From: Methylotenera sp.
GTDB taxonomy: Bacteria > Pseudomonadota > Gammaproteobacteria > Burkholderiales > Methylophilaceae
Assembly: GCA_020622105.1 (NCBI GenBank)
Contig: JAHRYP010000010.1
Location: 1-64,000 of the forward strand
Length of the DNA: 64,000 nucleotides
Direction: 5' to 3'
A model generated the notes under the pieces. It saw only the letters and a list, made by a program, of their open reading frames with translations. It ran no database searches and was not told the origin of the DNA. This document shows positions 1-8,055 of the stretch, one piece after another (position 1 is the first letter of the stretch; the number at the start of each line of letters is the position of its first letter). The position numbers and the translations under genes are program-made.

Positions 1-34
1 CCATGATTTAACAATATTCATAGAAGGATTTTTG

Positions 35-184
35 ATGAAAAAGTTATTATTAATATTTAGCTTGGTTGCGTTTGGATTAAGCGGCTGCTACGTCAGAGGG
101 TATCATGATAATGGATATTATAAAGGTCATGATCATCATAGGGGTGATGGCGGGCGTGACGGAAAACATGACGATAGGCATTGA
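35..184 (+). CDS. Small His/Asp/Gly-rich lipoprotein
   Basis: This encodes a 49-residue protein. A lysine-plus-hydrophobic signal ends in a lipobox (LSGC, Cys18), so the mature protein should be a lipid-anchored peptide of about 32 residues. The mature part is almost entirely His, Asp, Gly, Arg and Tyr. A purine-rich ribosome site (AGAAGGA, around 22-28) precedes the ATG. The composition could bind metal ions, but that is inference. It resembles the tail of the secreted protein at 5352-5819. No family is recognised. Confidence 0.6.
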   Translation: MKKLLLIFSLVAFGLSGCYVRGYHDNGYYKGHDHHRGDGGRDGKHDDRH

Positions 185-195
185 TAACTAGTATT

Positions 196-221
196 TGCAT
201 CAGGTGTTTTATCCTGATGCA
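196..221. terminator. Possible hairpin terminator
   Basis: A 9-bp stem (TGCATCAGG / CCTGATGCA) with an 8-nt loop lies between the convergent lipoprotein and PAP2 genes. There is no clear T-run, so this is a weak call. Confidence 0.35.
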
Positions 222-251
222 TTCAAGCCCTCTTCAATACTGGAGGCCATT

Positions 252-1001
252 TTAATCGCGACTATATGACACGATAGCAAAGTGTATTGCCAGTGATATA
301 AATGCGCCGATGCACGCCGCAGCTAAAACGTCTGTAGGCCAATGAACACCTAGCGCTAGACGTGAAAAGCCAACAAACAATATCCATAATACAGCGATCA
401 CCATAGTAATATTTCGATATGCTGGCCTGAGTTTCCCAACACATAAAACGATAGCAGTAGCAAATGCCGCAACGGCCAAAGTATGCCCACTGGGGAAACT
501 TGAACCCCAGTAAAGTTCAGTGTCCCATAATTGTGGCCTGTTGCGGCTGGTGATTAACTTTACAGCGTATATGACAAAAGCCGCACTAATGACCGAAGTT
601 GATACAAGTAGGGCCTCAGCACGATGTCTGGCATATAGAAGCGTCATTGTGACAATGGCAGCAATTAGAAACAGAACTTTTGATGATCCTGTCAGTGTAA
701 CTATCTTAAAGAAATTGATGGATGTTTCCGGAACAATACTATGTACAAAAAGTAACATGGATCTATCAATCAGGCTTGATTCTCCGCCAATGACATCTTC
801 GCTTATTTTAATGATGGACACTGCGAGAATTAACAGTAACAGGATGCCTAACCGTCTTTTTTGCATCGGTGCAATATATTCCGGCTGGCTGTAGCGTATA
901 TAGGTTACAAGGATCAAGTAAATACAGGCGACGCTGATAGTCAGTTCTGTTATTTCTTCAATCAGTTTTAAAATCAAATGCTCTCCGGATGACGCAAGCA
1001 T
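252..1001 (-). CDS. PAP2-family membrane phosphatase
   Basis: This is a 249-residue integral membrane protein of the PAP2/phosphatidic acid phosphatase superfamily. It carries the three signature motifs: K(x6)RP (KLITSRNRP, about residue 147), PSGH (SFPSGHT, about 168) and SRxxxxxHxxxD (SRLALGVHWPTD, about 212). The His/Asp residues needed for catalysis are therefore present. Such enzymes dephosphorylate lipid phosphates such as phosphatidate, phosphatidylglycerophosphate or undecaprenyl pyrophosphate; the substrate cannot be read from sequence. It has about six hydrophobic segments. It sits 37 bp downstream of the DUF302 gene and may be co-transcribed with it and with the phospholipase-D-like gene, which would suit a membrane-lipid role. 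Confidence 0.85.
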   Translation of the reverse strand: MLASSGEHLILKLIEEITELTISVACIYLILVTYIRYSQPEYIAPMQKRRLGILLLLILAVSIIKISEDVIGGESSLIDRSMLLFVHSIVPETSINFFKIVTLTGSSKVLFLIAAIVTMTLLYARHRAEALLVSTSVISAAFVIYAVKLITSRNRPQLWDTELYWGSSFPSGHTLAVAAFATAIVLCVGKLRPAYRNITMVIAVLWILFVGFSRLALGVHWPTDVLAAACIGAFISLAIHFAIVSYSRD

Positions 1002-1038
1002 AATATTTTCATATCGAAACTATTAAAGCAGTGATTAT

Positions 1039-1422
1039 TTATTTTGCTTCATCTACCATCAGTATTGTCTTTTCTTCAACTTCTTTTGCAACTTCCAGCA
1101 TTGCTGGATCTTGCGAGAGTGCTGCAAGCATCTGAACAGGTCTGATCAGACCTATTTTAGTTTTGCCTGACTCTGTAAATACAGAAATACGACATGGTAA
1201 CGCCATGTTCAGTCGCATGTCAGCGGCAAGAACTTTTGCTGCCTGAGCAGGATTGCATACCTCAAAAACTTTGCACTCCTCATCAAAGGCAATGCCTTTG
1301 CTGCGCAGAGTAGAGCCCAAGTCATGTATATGCAGTACACCGAAGCCGTGATGCTTAACAGCCGACTCAAGGTCAGCTGCTGCCTGGTTAAATGATTTGC
1401 TGGATTCTGTAATGTAATACAT
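1039..1422 (-). CDS. DUF302 domain protein
   Basis: This 127-residue protein consists of a single DUF302 domain (recognisable segments GFGVLHIHDLGSTLRSKG and CKVFEVCNPAQAAKVL). It has no signal peptide. DUF302 proteins are small alpha/beta proteins of uncertain function. The ATG follows an AGAGGT ribosome site. It lies between a possible operon partner upstream (phospholipase-D-like plus broken gene) and PAP2 downstream. Confidence 0.8.
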   Translation of the reverse strand: MYYITESSKSFNQAAADLESAVKHHGFGVLHIHDLGSTLRSKGIAFDEECKVFEVCNPAQAAKVLAADMRLNMALPCRISVFTESGKTKIGLIRPVQMLAALSQDPAMLEVAKEVEEKTILMVDEAK

Positions 1423-1475
1423 ATTATTACCTCTAAATTTGTTAAATTTATATCAGCATCAATAGGCTCATTTAT

Positions 1476-2344
1476 TTACTGTTGACGTTTATATTCATCG
1501 CGTTTCATTGCCAGGTATTCACCTAGCTCAACCTCATGCAATTGACGCGGGTATTCTTCCGTCGAGCGATACCAGGACTGTAATCTTTGCTCAAATTGTT
1601 GATTGGCTGGTATTCAGCTCGGCAAGGTAAAGCATCAATAGCCAGATAATAGCGCATGGTATTTCTCTCAACTACGCCTCTAACGCCTTTAATATAGCGG
1701 GTATCCCCATCAGTCGACTTTCCGGTCACGGTAAATCCGACCTTGTCGCTACCCGCGGTTGCCAGATAACCCTGCATGGCCAGACGACCGGCAAGGCCAA
1801 AGGAGTAAGCATAGGTGAAATGCAGAAAGGTACGTCCACCTTTGATGGGTGTTGCTTCAACCCAGATGCGATAATCACGCGTGTTCAAGGGGCCATTTTC
1901 AGCATTAAGTTCTATTGCAAAATAATCTGACGTGGTGATAATTTCACGATAATCGAAGTCTACCTGGTAAGTGTCAGTCAATGGCTGCGCATCTTTTTTA
2001 CCGAGGTTGACGGTGAGCGTTGAGCCGGATCTATTTTCGTCAGCATGACAGTACTTGATATTAATATGCAGTATTAATACATCACACCAATGCGCAGGGT
2101 TATTGAGGGCTTGATTGACTTTAACAAACGGATAGTCAACTACAGCATAGATTTCACCTTTTAAATCGTGCGAAGATTCCATGGAGTTTAGATAAAGCGC
2201 ACGTTTAAACTGATTGTTGTTCAGCTGTTTGGTGAGTTCCGTATATTTTGCTCGTAGCGGAATATTGGATGCAGCTTTGTCAGCGGCAAAAGCATTAGCA
2301 GACCAGAAACTGCAAATTAGCATTAAAGCCGTTATAAACCGCAT
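1476..2344 (-). pseudogene. Secreted protein gene with a C-terminal frameshift
   Basis: The open frame starts at ATG 2344 (AGGA 9 nt upstream; signal peptide MRFITALMLICSFWSANAFA). A GTG at 2374 is also possible. The frame runs well to about residue 245 (RYYLAIDA) and then gives an implausible tail ending at 1523. In another frame the sequence from about 1610 to the TAA at 1476-1478 encodes a polar, helical tail (containing RSTEEYPRQLHEVELGEYL and ending AMKRDEYKRQQ) that looks like the genuine C-terminus. A short intermediate segment (AYLAEL) sits in the third frame. The net effect is a shift of about two bases near 1595-1625. This may be a real mutation or an assembly error. Function is unknown; the product would be periplasmic. 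The start lies just downstream of the phospholipase-D-like gene, so they are probably one operon. Confidence 0.6.
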
Positions 2345-2390
2345 GTACTTTAATCCTGATTTCAAAATAGACACCTGTGAATGTTAAGAC

Positions 2391-3806
2391 TTACAATAAA
2401 CGTGCCCATAAGCGTGCTGCCCTTTCTTTAATTCGAACGCTGATTGAGCGACTTCTCCATGCTTCCAGCGTAATGGCTTTGGAAGATTCCAGATCTTTTT
2501 CGAATAACGCCTGCATTTTTGCACCGAAGTCCTGGCCCAGCATCACGGCGTTAATTTCCTGATTGTTAACGAAGCTGCGCCAGTCAAGGTTGGTTGAACC
2601 TATCGTTGACCATACGCCATCTATAAGTGCGGTTTTTGCGTGAAGCAATGCGTGCTGTCGTTCATAGATTTTCACCCCTGAACTGAGCAGCTCGTCATAA
2701 TAAGAACGTGATGCGTAAAATACCAAGGCAGAGTCTGTTTTTCCGGGTAACAGTAACCTTACATCTACACCGCGCTGACTCGCTTCTTTTAATGCGGCTA
2801 GTAGTTGCGGATCAGGGACAAAGTAGGCATTTGTCAGAAAAACCTGAGTTTCTGCACTATTAATAGCCGAAAGCAGGGTGGCATATATCTGGCTAAAGGG
2901 TTCTTCTGGAGAACTACCTATTGCCCGTACAATTTCATTGCCTTTACTGCTGATTTCCGGCGAGTAATTTTTAGCCGGCAGTGGCGCACCTTGTTGTTGA
3001 TCCCATGTTCCTATGAATAGCTTCTGGAACTCTTTCACTACAGGCCCGGCCATGCGCAAGTGGGTATCACGCCATGGCACTTTACCTTCACCAGACTTGG
3101 ATTTGCTAAATGCACCACTACCGGGGGAACCGCTGGAGTAAACACTGCTAATGTTGATACCGCCGACAAAGGCAATTTCACCATCTACGATTAATAGTTT
3201 GCGATGATCACGCTGGCTCACTTGCCAGCTTTTACGTGCATAAAGCGGGTTAATCGGGTTAAATTCAAGCACGTAGCCACCATTTTCTATCAGTGGCATG
3301 AAAAACTCTTTAGGCGTATTCATCGATCCCACGCTGTCGTAAATCAGGTTAACCTGAACACCGCTACGCTGCTTTTTGATTAACAATTCTATAAAGCGCT
3401 TTCCGACTTCATCATTCTCAATAATGAAAGTTTCCATATTGATGTGGTCTTTGGCGGCTTCTATTGCGGCAAACATCGCGTTATAAGTAGTAGGACCGTC
3501 TATCAGCAGTTCTACCTGATTACCGACGACTAACGGACTACCGACGATCTCGGCTTCTAATGCAAGATGTTTGTCGAAAATATTGGTATCGTCGCCGTTC
3601 TTTTTAAGCTTGGCTAGAATTGCTTTGCTTTGCTGAGGCGATAAGGGACCGCCAGCACCATCCAGCTGCACCGGTCTTTCCGAGTGCATGGCCATATCCG
3701 GCACCATAGTAGGTATTGAGCTACAGCCTGATATAAGAACTAAGGTAAATATAACTGCTAATTGTCGGATATTGAGATATCCAATTCTATTAATCACTAT
3801 CAGCAC
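2391..3806 (-). CDS. Phospholipase D / cardiolipin-synthase-like lipoprotein
   Basis: This is a 471-residue protein with two HKD motifs, HRKLLIVD (about residue 200) and HAKTALID (about 390), each followed by a Gly/Asn segment (GGIN, GSTN). That is the hallmark of the PLD superfamily, whose members hydrolyse or transfer phosphodiesters. An N-terminal hydrophobic segment ends in a lipobox (LISGC, about residue 28), so the enzyme is probably anchored in the envelope facing the periplasm, unlike membrane-spanning cardiolipin synthases. The start is GTG; a second GTG three codons later is possible. The downstream secreted-protein gene begins about 50 bp after the stop, so the two probably form one transcript. 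Confidence 0.85.
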   Translation of the reverse strand: MLIVINRIGYLNIRQLAVIFTLVLISGCSSIPTMVPDMAMHSERPVQLDGAGGPLSPQQSKAILAKLKKNGDDTNIFDKHLALEAEIVGSPLVVGNQVELLIDGPTTYNAMFAAIEAAKDHINMETFIIENDEVGKRFIELLIKKQRSGVQVNLIYDSVGSMNTPKEFFMPLIENGGYVLEFNPINPLYARKSWQVSQRDHRKLLIVDGEIAFVGGINISSVYSSGSPGSGAFSKSKSGEGKVPWRDTHLRMAGPVVKEFQKLFIGTWDQQQGAPLPAKNYSPEISSKGNEIVRAIGSSPEEPFSQIYATLLSAINSAETQVFLTNAYFVPDPQLLAALKEASQRGVDVRLLLPGKTDSALVFYASRSYYDELLSSGVKIYERQHALLHAKTALIDGVWSTIGSTNLDWRSFVNNQEINAVMLGQDFGAKMQALFEKDLESSKAITLEAWRSRSISVRIKERAARLWARLL

Positions 3807-3969
3807 CTTTAGCGGGAAGCGACTTTTGACCTACTCATTATGACCAATAGGAGAGAAGAAGCATTAAAACTTGCGACAGCAGCTATCGATTAACAGCACT
3901 CAAAATTGTTAATGAATATAACTGCATAAATTATATCTTTTCAGAGTAACACATACATTATCTGGTATA

Positions 3970-3985
3970 TGTAATATATCGCACA
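3970..3985. promoter_or_regulatory. Weak half-conserved copy of the TGTKCG-N4-CGMACA palindrome
   Basis: TGTAAT-ATAT-CGCACA: the right half is perfect and the left keeps only TGT. A TATAAG hexamer follows at 4005-4010. It could serve either divergent gene. Confidence 0.35.
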
Positions 3986-4029
3986 CACATCACGTTATTT
4001 AAACTATAAGAGTAAGTATCTGTTTTGTA

Positions 4030-4045
4030 TGTGTGTTACCGAACA
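4030..4045 (+). promoter_or_regulatory. Putative Crp/Fnr-type operator with -10
   Basis: TGTGTG-TTAC-CGAACA differs from the consensus TGTKCG-N4-CGMACA at one position. TAAAAT (4068-4073) is centred 33 bp from the palindrome centre, as in class II activation. It lies about 100 bp upstream of the start at 4149. Confidence 0.5.
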
Positions 4046-4148
4046 GACGATAGTGCTTTGAATAAAATAAAATGAATTTGCTGGTAGCTATGGAAACATA
4101 AAGCTAAGAGCCTTGGCTGCTAAATAGTAGTCAATCTGGAGGTAGAAA

Positions 4149-5261
4149 ATGCAGAAAATTCGTTATTTATTCATAGCGCTAGGCATGTTGCTTAGCTCAG
4201 TAAGCACCGCTGGCGTTAATGTGGGAATTGGCATCGGCTTACCTAATGTCAACATCGGTATTAATTTTCCAGTATATCCTGAGCTTGTCGTTGTACCCGG
4301 CTACCCGGTTTATTACGCGCCCAGACAACAGGCAAACTTATTCTTTTATGACGGTCTTTATTGGGTATATCAGGATGATTACTGGTATGCCAGCTCATGG
4401 TACAACGGACCTTGGTCGATTGTAGAGCCAGAGTTTGTTCCAGTATTTATATTGCGCGTTCCTGTGCGCTACTACCGCCATCCACCTGCTTATTTTGCAG
4501 GCTGGCGTTATGACTCTGCACCACGTTGGGGTGATCATTGGGGGCAGGGTTGGAATCAGCGCAGAAGTGGCTGGGATAGGTGGGATCGCCATTCAGCGCC
4601 TCAGCCTGCACCGCCGCCGACTTACCAAAGGAAGTATTCCGGTGACCGCTATCCTCAGCAAATCGAGCAGCAGCATGAGCTTCATCAGAATAACTATCGT
4701 TATCAACCACGTGATCCGGTAGTAAAGCAACATTATAAAGAGCAGGCTGAGCCTAGGGGATCTTCGCAGCAAGAGCGGCAACGTATGCGCGATGAGCCAA
4801 ACAATAGAAGGCAAGACAATCAAGGTTCAGGAGCACCTAATCGAGATTACGACACACCGCAACGATCTGAAGAGCAGCCGAGACGTGACAGAGATGCTCA
4901 ACAGTCATCACCAGACTTACCGCAGCAATCACGTCCGGAAGATCAGGATCAAAGGCCTCAGCAACCTGGATTAGAACCGCGTGGGCAGCAGGGTACTTCA
5001 GCGCCCGATCGGCGAGATGGTAATCCAGGCAGAGATCAGCCATATGAGATTCGCACGCAGCCTCAGCAACAGAATAATAGTGGCAATATGCAAAGGCCAG
5101 ATCGGCCGACATCGCAACAAGGCCGCCCGGAGTCTCAGAGTAGACAGCAACCGGATAGGCAGCAACAGCAGCCGCGATCACAGCAACCCCAGGGAAAAAG
5201 CATCGCCAATGAACCTGACCGCAGGCAAGAGCAAGAGAGACGCAGTAATCGCTATGATTAA
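4149..5261 (+). CDS. Secreted YxWxD-type protein with Gln/Arg-rich tail
   Basis: This is a 370-residue protein with a cleavable signal peptide (about residues 1-21, ending VSTAG). A compact aromatic-rich region (about 55-150) repeats Tyr/Trp motifs such as FFYDGLYWVYQDDYWYASSW; this kind of domain is common in proteobacterial secreted proteins of unknown function. Residues 150-370 are low-complexity Gln, Arg, Pro and Asp and probably disordered. The ribosome site TGGAGG is strong. The next gene (5352) has a similar signal sequence and a charged tail. Function is unknown. A surface or matrix role is inferred from composition and from the operator upstream. Confidence 0.7.
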   Translation: MQKIRYLFIALGMLLSSVSTAGVNVGIGIGLPNVNIGINFPVYPELVVVPGYPVYYAPRQQANLFFYDGLYWVYQDDYWYASSWYNGPWSIVEPEFVPVFILRVPVRYYRHPPAYFAGWRYDSAPRWGDHWGQGWNQRRSGWDRWDRHSAPQPAPPPTYQRKYSGDRYPQQIEQQHELHQNNYRYQPRDPVVKQHYKEQAEPRGSSQQERQRMRDEPNNRRQDNQGSGAPNRDYDTPQRSEEQPRRDRDAQQSSPDLPQQSRPEDQDQRPQQPGLEPRGQQGTSAPDRRDGNPGRDQPYEIRTQPQQQNNSGNMQRPDRPTSQQGRPESQSRQQPDRQQQQPRSQQPQGKSIANEPDRRQEQERRSNRYD

Positions 5262-5351
5262 TAAATTGTTTGTCATGACCATTATTTAGCAAGTTCAATT
5301 TGATAATTGTTTATCAGATTAAGTATAAGTATTCACCATTAGGAGATTTAC

Positions 5352-5819
5352 ATGAAACGTTTTTTAATCGCACTTGCAGTTGCAACAATGAGTGCTTCGG
5401 CTATAGCTGCCGATGTAGGGGTGTCGGTCAGCATAGGTCAGCCTGGATATTATGGCCGTATTGATATCGGTAACGCATACCCTCAACCACAAGTTATTTA
5501 CGCGCAGCCTAGAGTCATCATACAAAGTCCTCAAATACATGAGCCTGTATATATGCGCGTGCCGCCAGGACATCGCAAGAACTGGAAGAAGCATTGTCGC
5601 CAATATGGCGCCTGTGGCGAACGCGTTTATTTTGTGCAGGATAACTGGTATCAGCGCGATTATGCACCACGTTACCAGCAGCAGCATCGCGATAGGCATG
5701 ATGGACAGAATCAACATCGTGGCGATGATCGCAGAGATGATCACCGCGGCGGCAATGATGGCAGAGACGACCATGGCGGTAGCAAGCATGGTAATAACCA
5801 AGGTAATGGGCATCGTTAA
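5352..5819 (+). CDS. Secreted protein with His/Asp/Gly-rich tail
   Basis: This is a 155-residue protein. A signal peptide (about 1-20, ASAIAA) is followed by DVGVSVSIGQPG and a middle region with PPGHRKNWKKHCRQYGACGE, which has two cysteines seven residues apart. The final 50 residues are almost all His, Asp, Arg, Gly and Asn. The short PPGHxKxWxKHC stretch recurs in small secreted betaproteobacterial proteins of unknown function. The start is set by TAGGAG 8 nt upstream. It lies 90 bp after the gene at 4149 and is probably co-transcribed, with a terminator at 5900. Metal binding by the tail is possible but unproven. Confidence 0.7.
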   Translation: MKRFLIALAVATMSASAIAADVGVSVSIGQPGYYGRIDIGNAYPQPQVIYAQPRVIIQSPQIHEPVYMRVPPGHRKNWKKHCRQYGACGERVYFVQDNWYQRDYAPRYQQQHRDRHDGQNQHRGDDRRDDHRGGNDGRDDHGGSKHGNNQGNGHR

Positions 5820-5899
5820 CTAACAATCATTTTAATGTGTCGATTTTCGTCTAAAGAAATATACACATTAAAAATGTTTTATTTTAAATAATGATTAAT

Positions 5900-5931
5900 G
5901 CTCTGTTCGTTACAGAACAGAGCGTTTTTTT
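5900..5931 (+). terminator. Rho-independent terminator overlapping a palindrome copy
   Basis: The stem GCTCTGTTC / GAACAGAGC with a 6-nt loop is followed by seven T. It ends the 4149-5819 unit. Its core, TGTTCG-TTAC-AGAACA (5904-5919), also matches the window's operator consensus with one mismatch. Confidence 0.85.
5904..5919 (+). promoter_or_regulatory. Palindrome copy inside terminator, upstream of BON gene
   Basis: TGTTCG-TTAC-AGAACA has one mismatch to the consensus. CATTAT (5941-5946) is centred exactly 32 bp away, and the BON gene starts 120 bp downstream. The same bases form the terminator stem, so either or both roles are possible. Confidence 0.4.
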
Positions 5932-6038
5932 AAATAGGTTCATTATGTATACAACGTTGTGTGTGTACATAGTTAGCCAGCAATCCAATCGTAATAACTG
6001 ATTTTGCTGAAAATTTTAATTGATATGGAGATAGCACT

Positions 6039-6380
6039 ATGAAATACACTAAACACATCCCTAAACTAATTCTTGCTGGCGTTCTGATGGCAACATTAGG
6101 TTGTGCCGCAAACAGCCAGAAAGACAATACAACAACCTCTAATCGTGAAAAAGCTGGTGATTATATTGATGATGCTGTGATTACAACAAAAGTTAAAGCT
6201 GCAATTCTTAAAGAACCTATCTTAAAGTCTTATGAAGTGAATGTTGAAACCTACAAAGGCGTAGTGCAGTTAAGCGGCTTTGTTGGCACACAAGCGGAAG
6301 TAATCAAAGCCGCTGGACTTGCAAGCAGCGTAAAAGGCGTAGTTTCAGTTAAAAATGACTTACGCGTTAAAGCTAACTAG
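6039..6380 (+). CDS. BON-domain lipoprotein (copy 1)
   Basis: This is a 113-residue protein. The signal ends in lipobox LGC (Cys about 22), followed by a short linker and one BON domain (about 45-112: DDAVITTKVKAAIL ... GVVQLSGFV ... VKGVVSVKNDL). BON domains bind phospholipid surfaces and occur in OsmY-type stress proteins. It is closely similar to the gene at 10395, including the GDYIDDAVITTKVKAAIL segment and the same length. Each copy is followed by a tiny membrane protein gene, so the pair is a duplicated module. The ribosome site is ATGGAG. Confidence 0.85.
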   Translation: MKYTKHIPKLILAGVLMATLGCAANSQKDNTTTSNREKAGDYIDDAVITTKVKAAILKEPILKSYEVNVETYKGVVQLSGFVGTQAEVIKAAGLASSVKGVVSVKNDLRVKAN

Positions 6381-6411
6381 TTAGCAAGTTAACTTTAATA
6401 AGGAGAGCATT

Positions 6412-6591
6412 ATGTTAGAAACTATCGTAGTTATATTACTTGTTCTCTGGCTTGCCGGCTTGGTTTCGGCTTACACCATGGGTGGGTTGATTCATATTCT
6501 GCTTGTGATCGCTATCGTAGTGATACTGGTGCGTGTGATCCAAGGCCGTCGCTCAGACTGGCAGCGACAAGCCGATTTATTTCTGGCTTAA
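6412..6591 (+). CDS. Small lmo0937-family membrane protein (copy 1)
   Basis: This encodes a 59-residue protein with two hydrophobic helices (about 4-20 and 26-42) split by YTMGGLIH, ending in a basic QGRR. That is the pattern of the lmo0937-type small membrane proteins. It has 12 extra residues after QGRR (SDWQRQADLFLA) that the second copy at 10780 lacks. AAGGAGAG precedes the ATG. It lies 31 bp after the BON gene. Function is unknown; such genes commonly sit with envelope-stress genes. Confidence 0.75.
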   Translation: MLETIVVILLVLWLAGLVSAYTMGGLIHILLVIAIVVILVRVIQGRRSDWQRQADLFLA

Positions 6592-6635
6592 ACGCCCGCA
6601 ATGACAGCGGTTTAGTTAATTTATGAGAAATAATC

Positions 6636-6839
6636 ATGAACCAGTCAGATGTTTACAATAATGTTGATGGTAGCTGGTGTATTGGGTTTGGCTATGGCGA
6701 TTACATATGCAAACAACGCAAACCAAGATAGGCCCGATAGAGCTTTCTGTGGCTGATAAAAGAAACAGTCAATATTCCGATCTGGATCAGCATCGCTGCA
6801 CTGGCAGCAGGTGCAATGTTACTGATCACACGCAAATAG
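6636..6839 (+). pseudogene. Degraded small two-helix membrane protein gene
   Basis: Pieces of one plausible protein of about 70 residues lie in successive frames. They are MNQS at 6636, then MFTIMLMVAGVLGLA from 6649, then QTKIGPIELSVADK around 6720-6762, then KETVNIPIWISIAALAAG from about 6763 to the TAG at 6837-6839. At least three frame changes are needed. One is at an AAAA run near 6760. The order hydrophobic helix, IGPIELSV linker, hydrophobic helix fits a widespread type of small hypothetical protein (from memory, unnamed). It is probably a decayed gene; sequencing indels are the alternative. Confidence 0.5.
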
Positions 6840-6896
6840 CCATAAAAATTTTACGAAGATATCACAAATAAATTGTGATAAATATTGGAGAAAAGC

Positions 6897-7211
6897 ATGG
6901 AAATATTATCTGAAAAGTTCAATAAAGATGAATTAATCAAAGAGTTTCACGAAGTGGTTTCAGATGCAGATGCATTGCTGAAATCCACTGCTAATATAGG
7001 TGGTGAAAAAATGGCAGAAGTGCGTTCAAAAGCGGAACAATCACTTAGCATTGCAAAAGCCAGACTGGCAGCAGTACAGGCCGATGTATATTTAAAAGCC
7101 AAAGCCGCAGCAAAAGTGACTGACGTTTATGTGCACGATAATCCATGGCGTTCTATTGGCATTGCTGCCGGTATCGGGTTTGTAGTTGGGTTGTTAACCG
7201 GTCGTCGTTAA
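6897..7211 (+). CDS. DUF883 (ElaB/YqjD-like) membrane-anchored protein
   Basis: This is a 104-residue protein. The first 75 residues are a charged amphipathic helix region (EFHEVVSDADALLKSTAN ... KAEQSLSIAKARLAAVQ). A C-terminal hydrophobic helix ends GIGFVVGLLTGRR, as in ElaB/YqjD proteins, which are inner-membrane proteins that associate with ribosomes in stationary phase in E. coli. A TTG at 6885 would extend the frame, but GGAG at 6887-6890 is placed as the ribosome site for ATG 6897, so I use that start. Confidence 0.85.
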   Translation: MEILSEKFNKDELIKEFHEVVSDADALLKSTANIGGEKMAEVRSKAEQSLSIAKARLAAVQADVYLKAKAAAKVTDVYVHDNPWRSIGIAAGIGFVVGLLTGRR

Positions 7212-7329
7212 TTCCGGCATATTGAAGTGCCAATAATTTACTGGCAATTCATATATGTAGGAGAGTAAACAAGCTGATATGTTTCGACACACTCAGCCTG
7301 AATTACTATCTACTTTAAGAGAGTATCTC

Positions 7330-8055
7330 TTAATTAACGATGCCGTGAAGTGCTGGTAGCAGACGATCCATCTCATCTTTAACTACCTGGTAGCATTCGC
7401 AGCTTTTTGCTTCCAGGCCTTTTCGATCCAGTACCTTGATAATGCCACGGCTATAACTAATCAAGCCCATATTTTGCAAAGTTCCTGCAGCTTCTGTCAC
7501 GCTTTCACGCCGCACACCCAGCATATTGGCAATCAGTTCCTGAGTCATATTCAAATCATTGCTGGATAAGCGATCAATGCTTAACAAGAGCCAGCGACAT
7601 AACTGCTGTTGTAAGGAATGGTGGCGGTTGCAAACCGCAGTTTGTGACATTTGAGTAATCAGTGCCTGCGTGTAACGTAGTAACAGGCGTTGCAATGGCC
7701 CGCCGTTTGCAACTTCATTTCTTAAAATCTGTGCTTTCATGCGGTAACCGTACCCAGCACTTTGTACCACAGCTTGGCTAGGCGTCGTGTCCCCACCTAG
7801 CAAAATTTGAACACCAAACATGCCTTCATTGCCTACTAAAGCAATTTCTGCTGAAGCGCCGTTTTCCATGGCATAAAGGATAGACACGATAGAGGTAGTA
7901 GGGAAGTACACGTGACTTAAACGATCACCGGATTCACATAAAACTTTACCAAGCGGCATTTCTACCAGCTCTAGATTAGGGTATAACCGGTCGTAATCAA
8001 CTTTAAGTAATACATCAAGTAATTGGTTTAAATGAGGGCTTTGTATTTTTTCCAT
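7330..8055 (-). CDS. Crp/Fnr-like regulator (paralogue 1)
   Basis: This is a 241-residue protein with an N-terminal cyclic-nucleotide-binding-like beta barrel (about 20-130) and a C-terminal winged helix (about 165-225). The recognition helix reads GVRRESVTEAAG. It keeps the Arg-Glu pair that in E. coli CRP contacts TGTGA, but has Glu in place of the last Arg. The barrel lacks the RSA motif that binds cAMP phosphate (here TTPSQAVVQSAG), so cAMP is unlikely to be the ligand. Cysteines at TAVCNRHH, QQLCRW and the C-terminal SCECYQVV are shared with the paralogues at 32916 and 44056. No palindrome copy was seen in front of it. Confidence 0.85.
   Translation of the reverse strand: MEKIQSPHLNQLLDVLLKVDYDRLYPNLELVEMPLGKVLCESGDRLSHVYFPTTSIVSILYAMENGASAEIALVGNEGMFGVQILLGGDTTPSQAVVQSAGYGYRMKAQILRNEVANGGPLQRLLLRYTQALITQMSQTAVCNRHHSLQQQLCRWLLLSIDRLSSNDLNMTQELIANMLGVRRESVTEAAGTLQNMGLISYSRGIIKVLDRKGLEAKSCECYQVVKDEMDRLLPALHGIVN

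Larger units (their letters stand above)
3807..4148. other. Intergenic region between divergent genes
   Basis: This 342-bp AT-rich region has no convincing ORF. It holds two copies of the palindrome found across this window (3970 and 4030) and a -10-like TAAAAT, and ends with a strong TGGAGG ribosome site for the gene at 4149. Confidence 0.6.

Noticed and set aside
7279-7362. Short frame MFRHTQPELLSTLREYLL between DUF883 and the regulator
   Set aside because: It has a purine-rich upstream site but is only 27 codons and overlaps the 3' end of the regulator gene and its hairpin; too weak to call.
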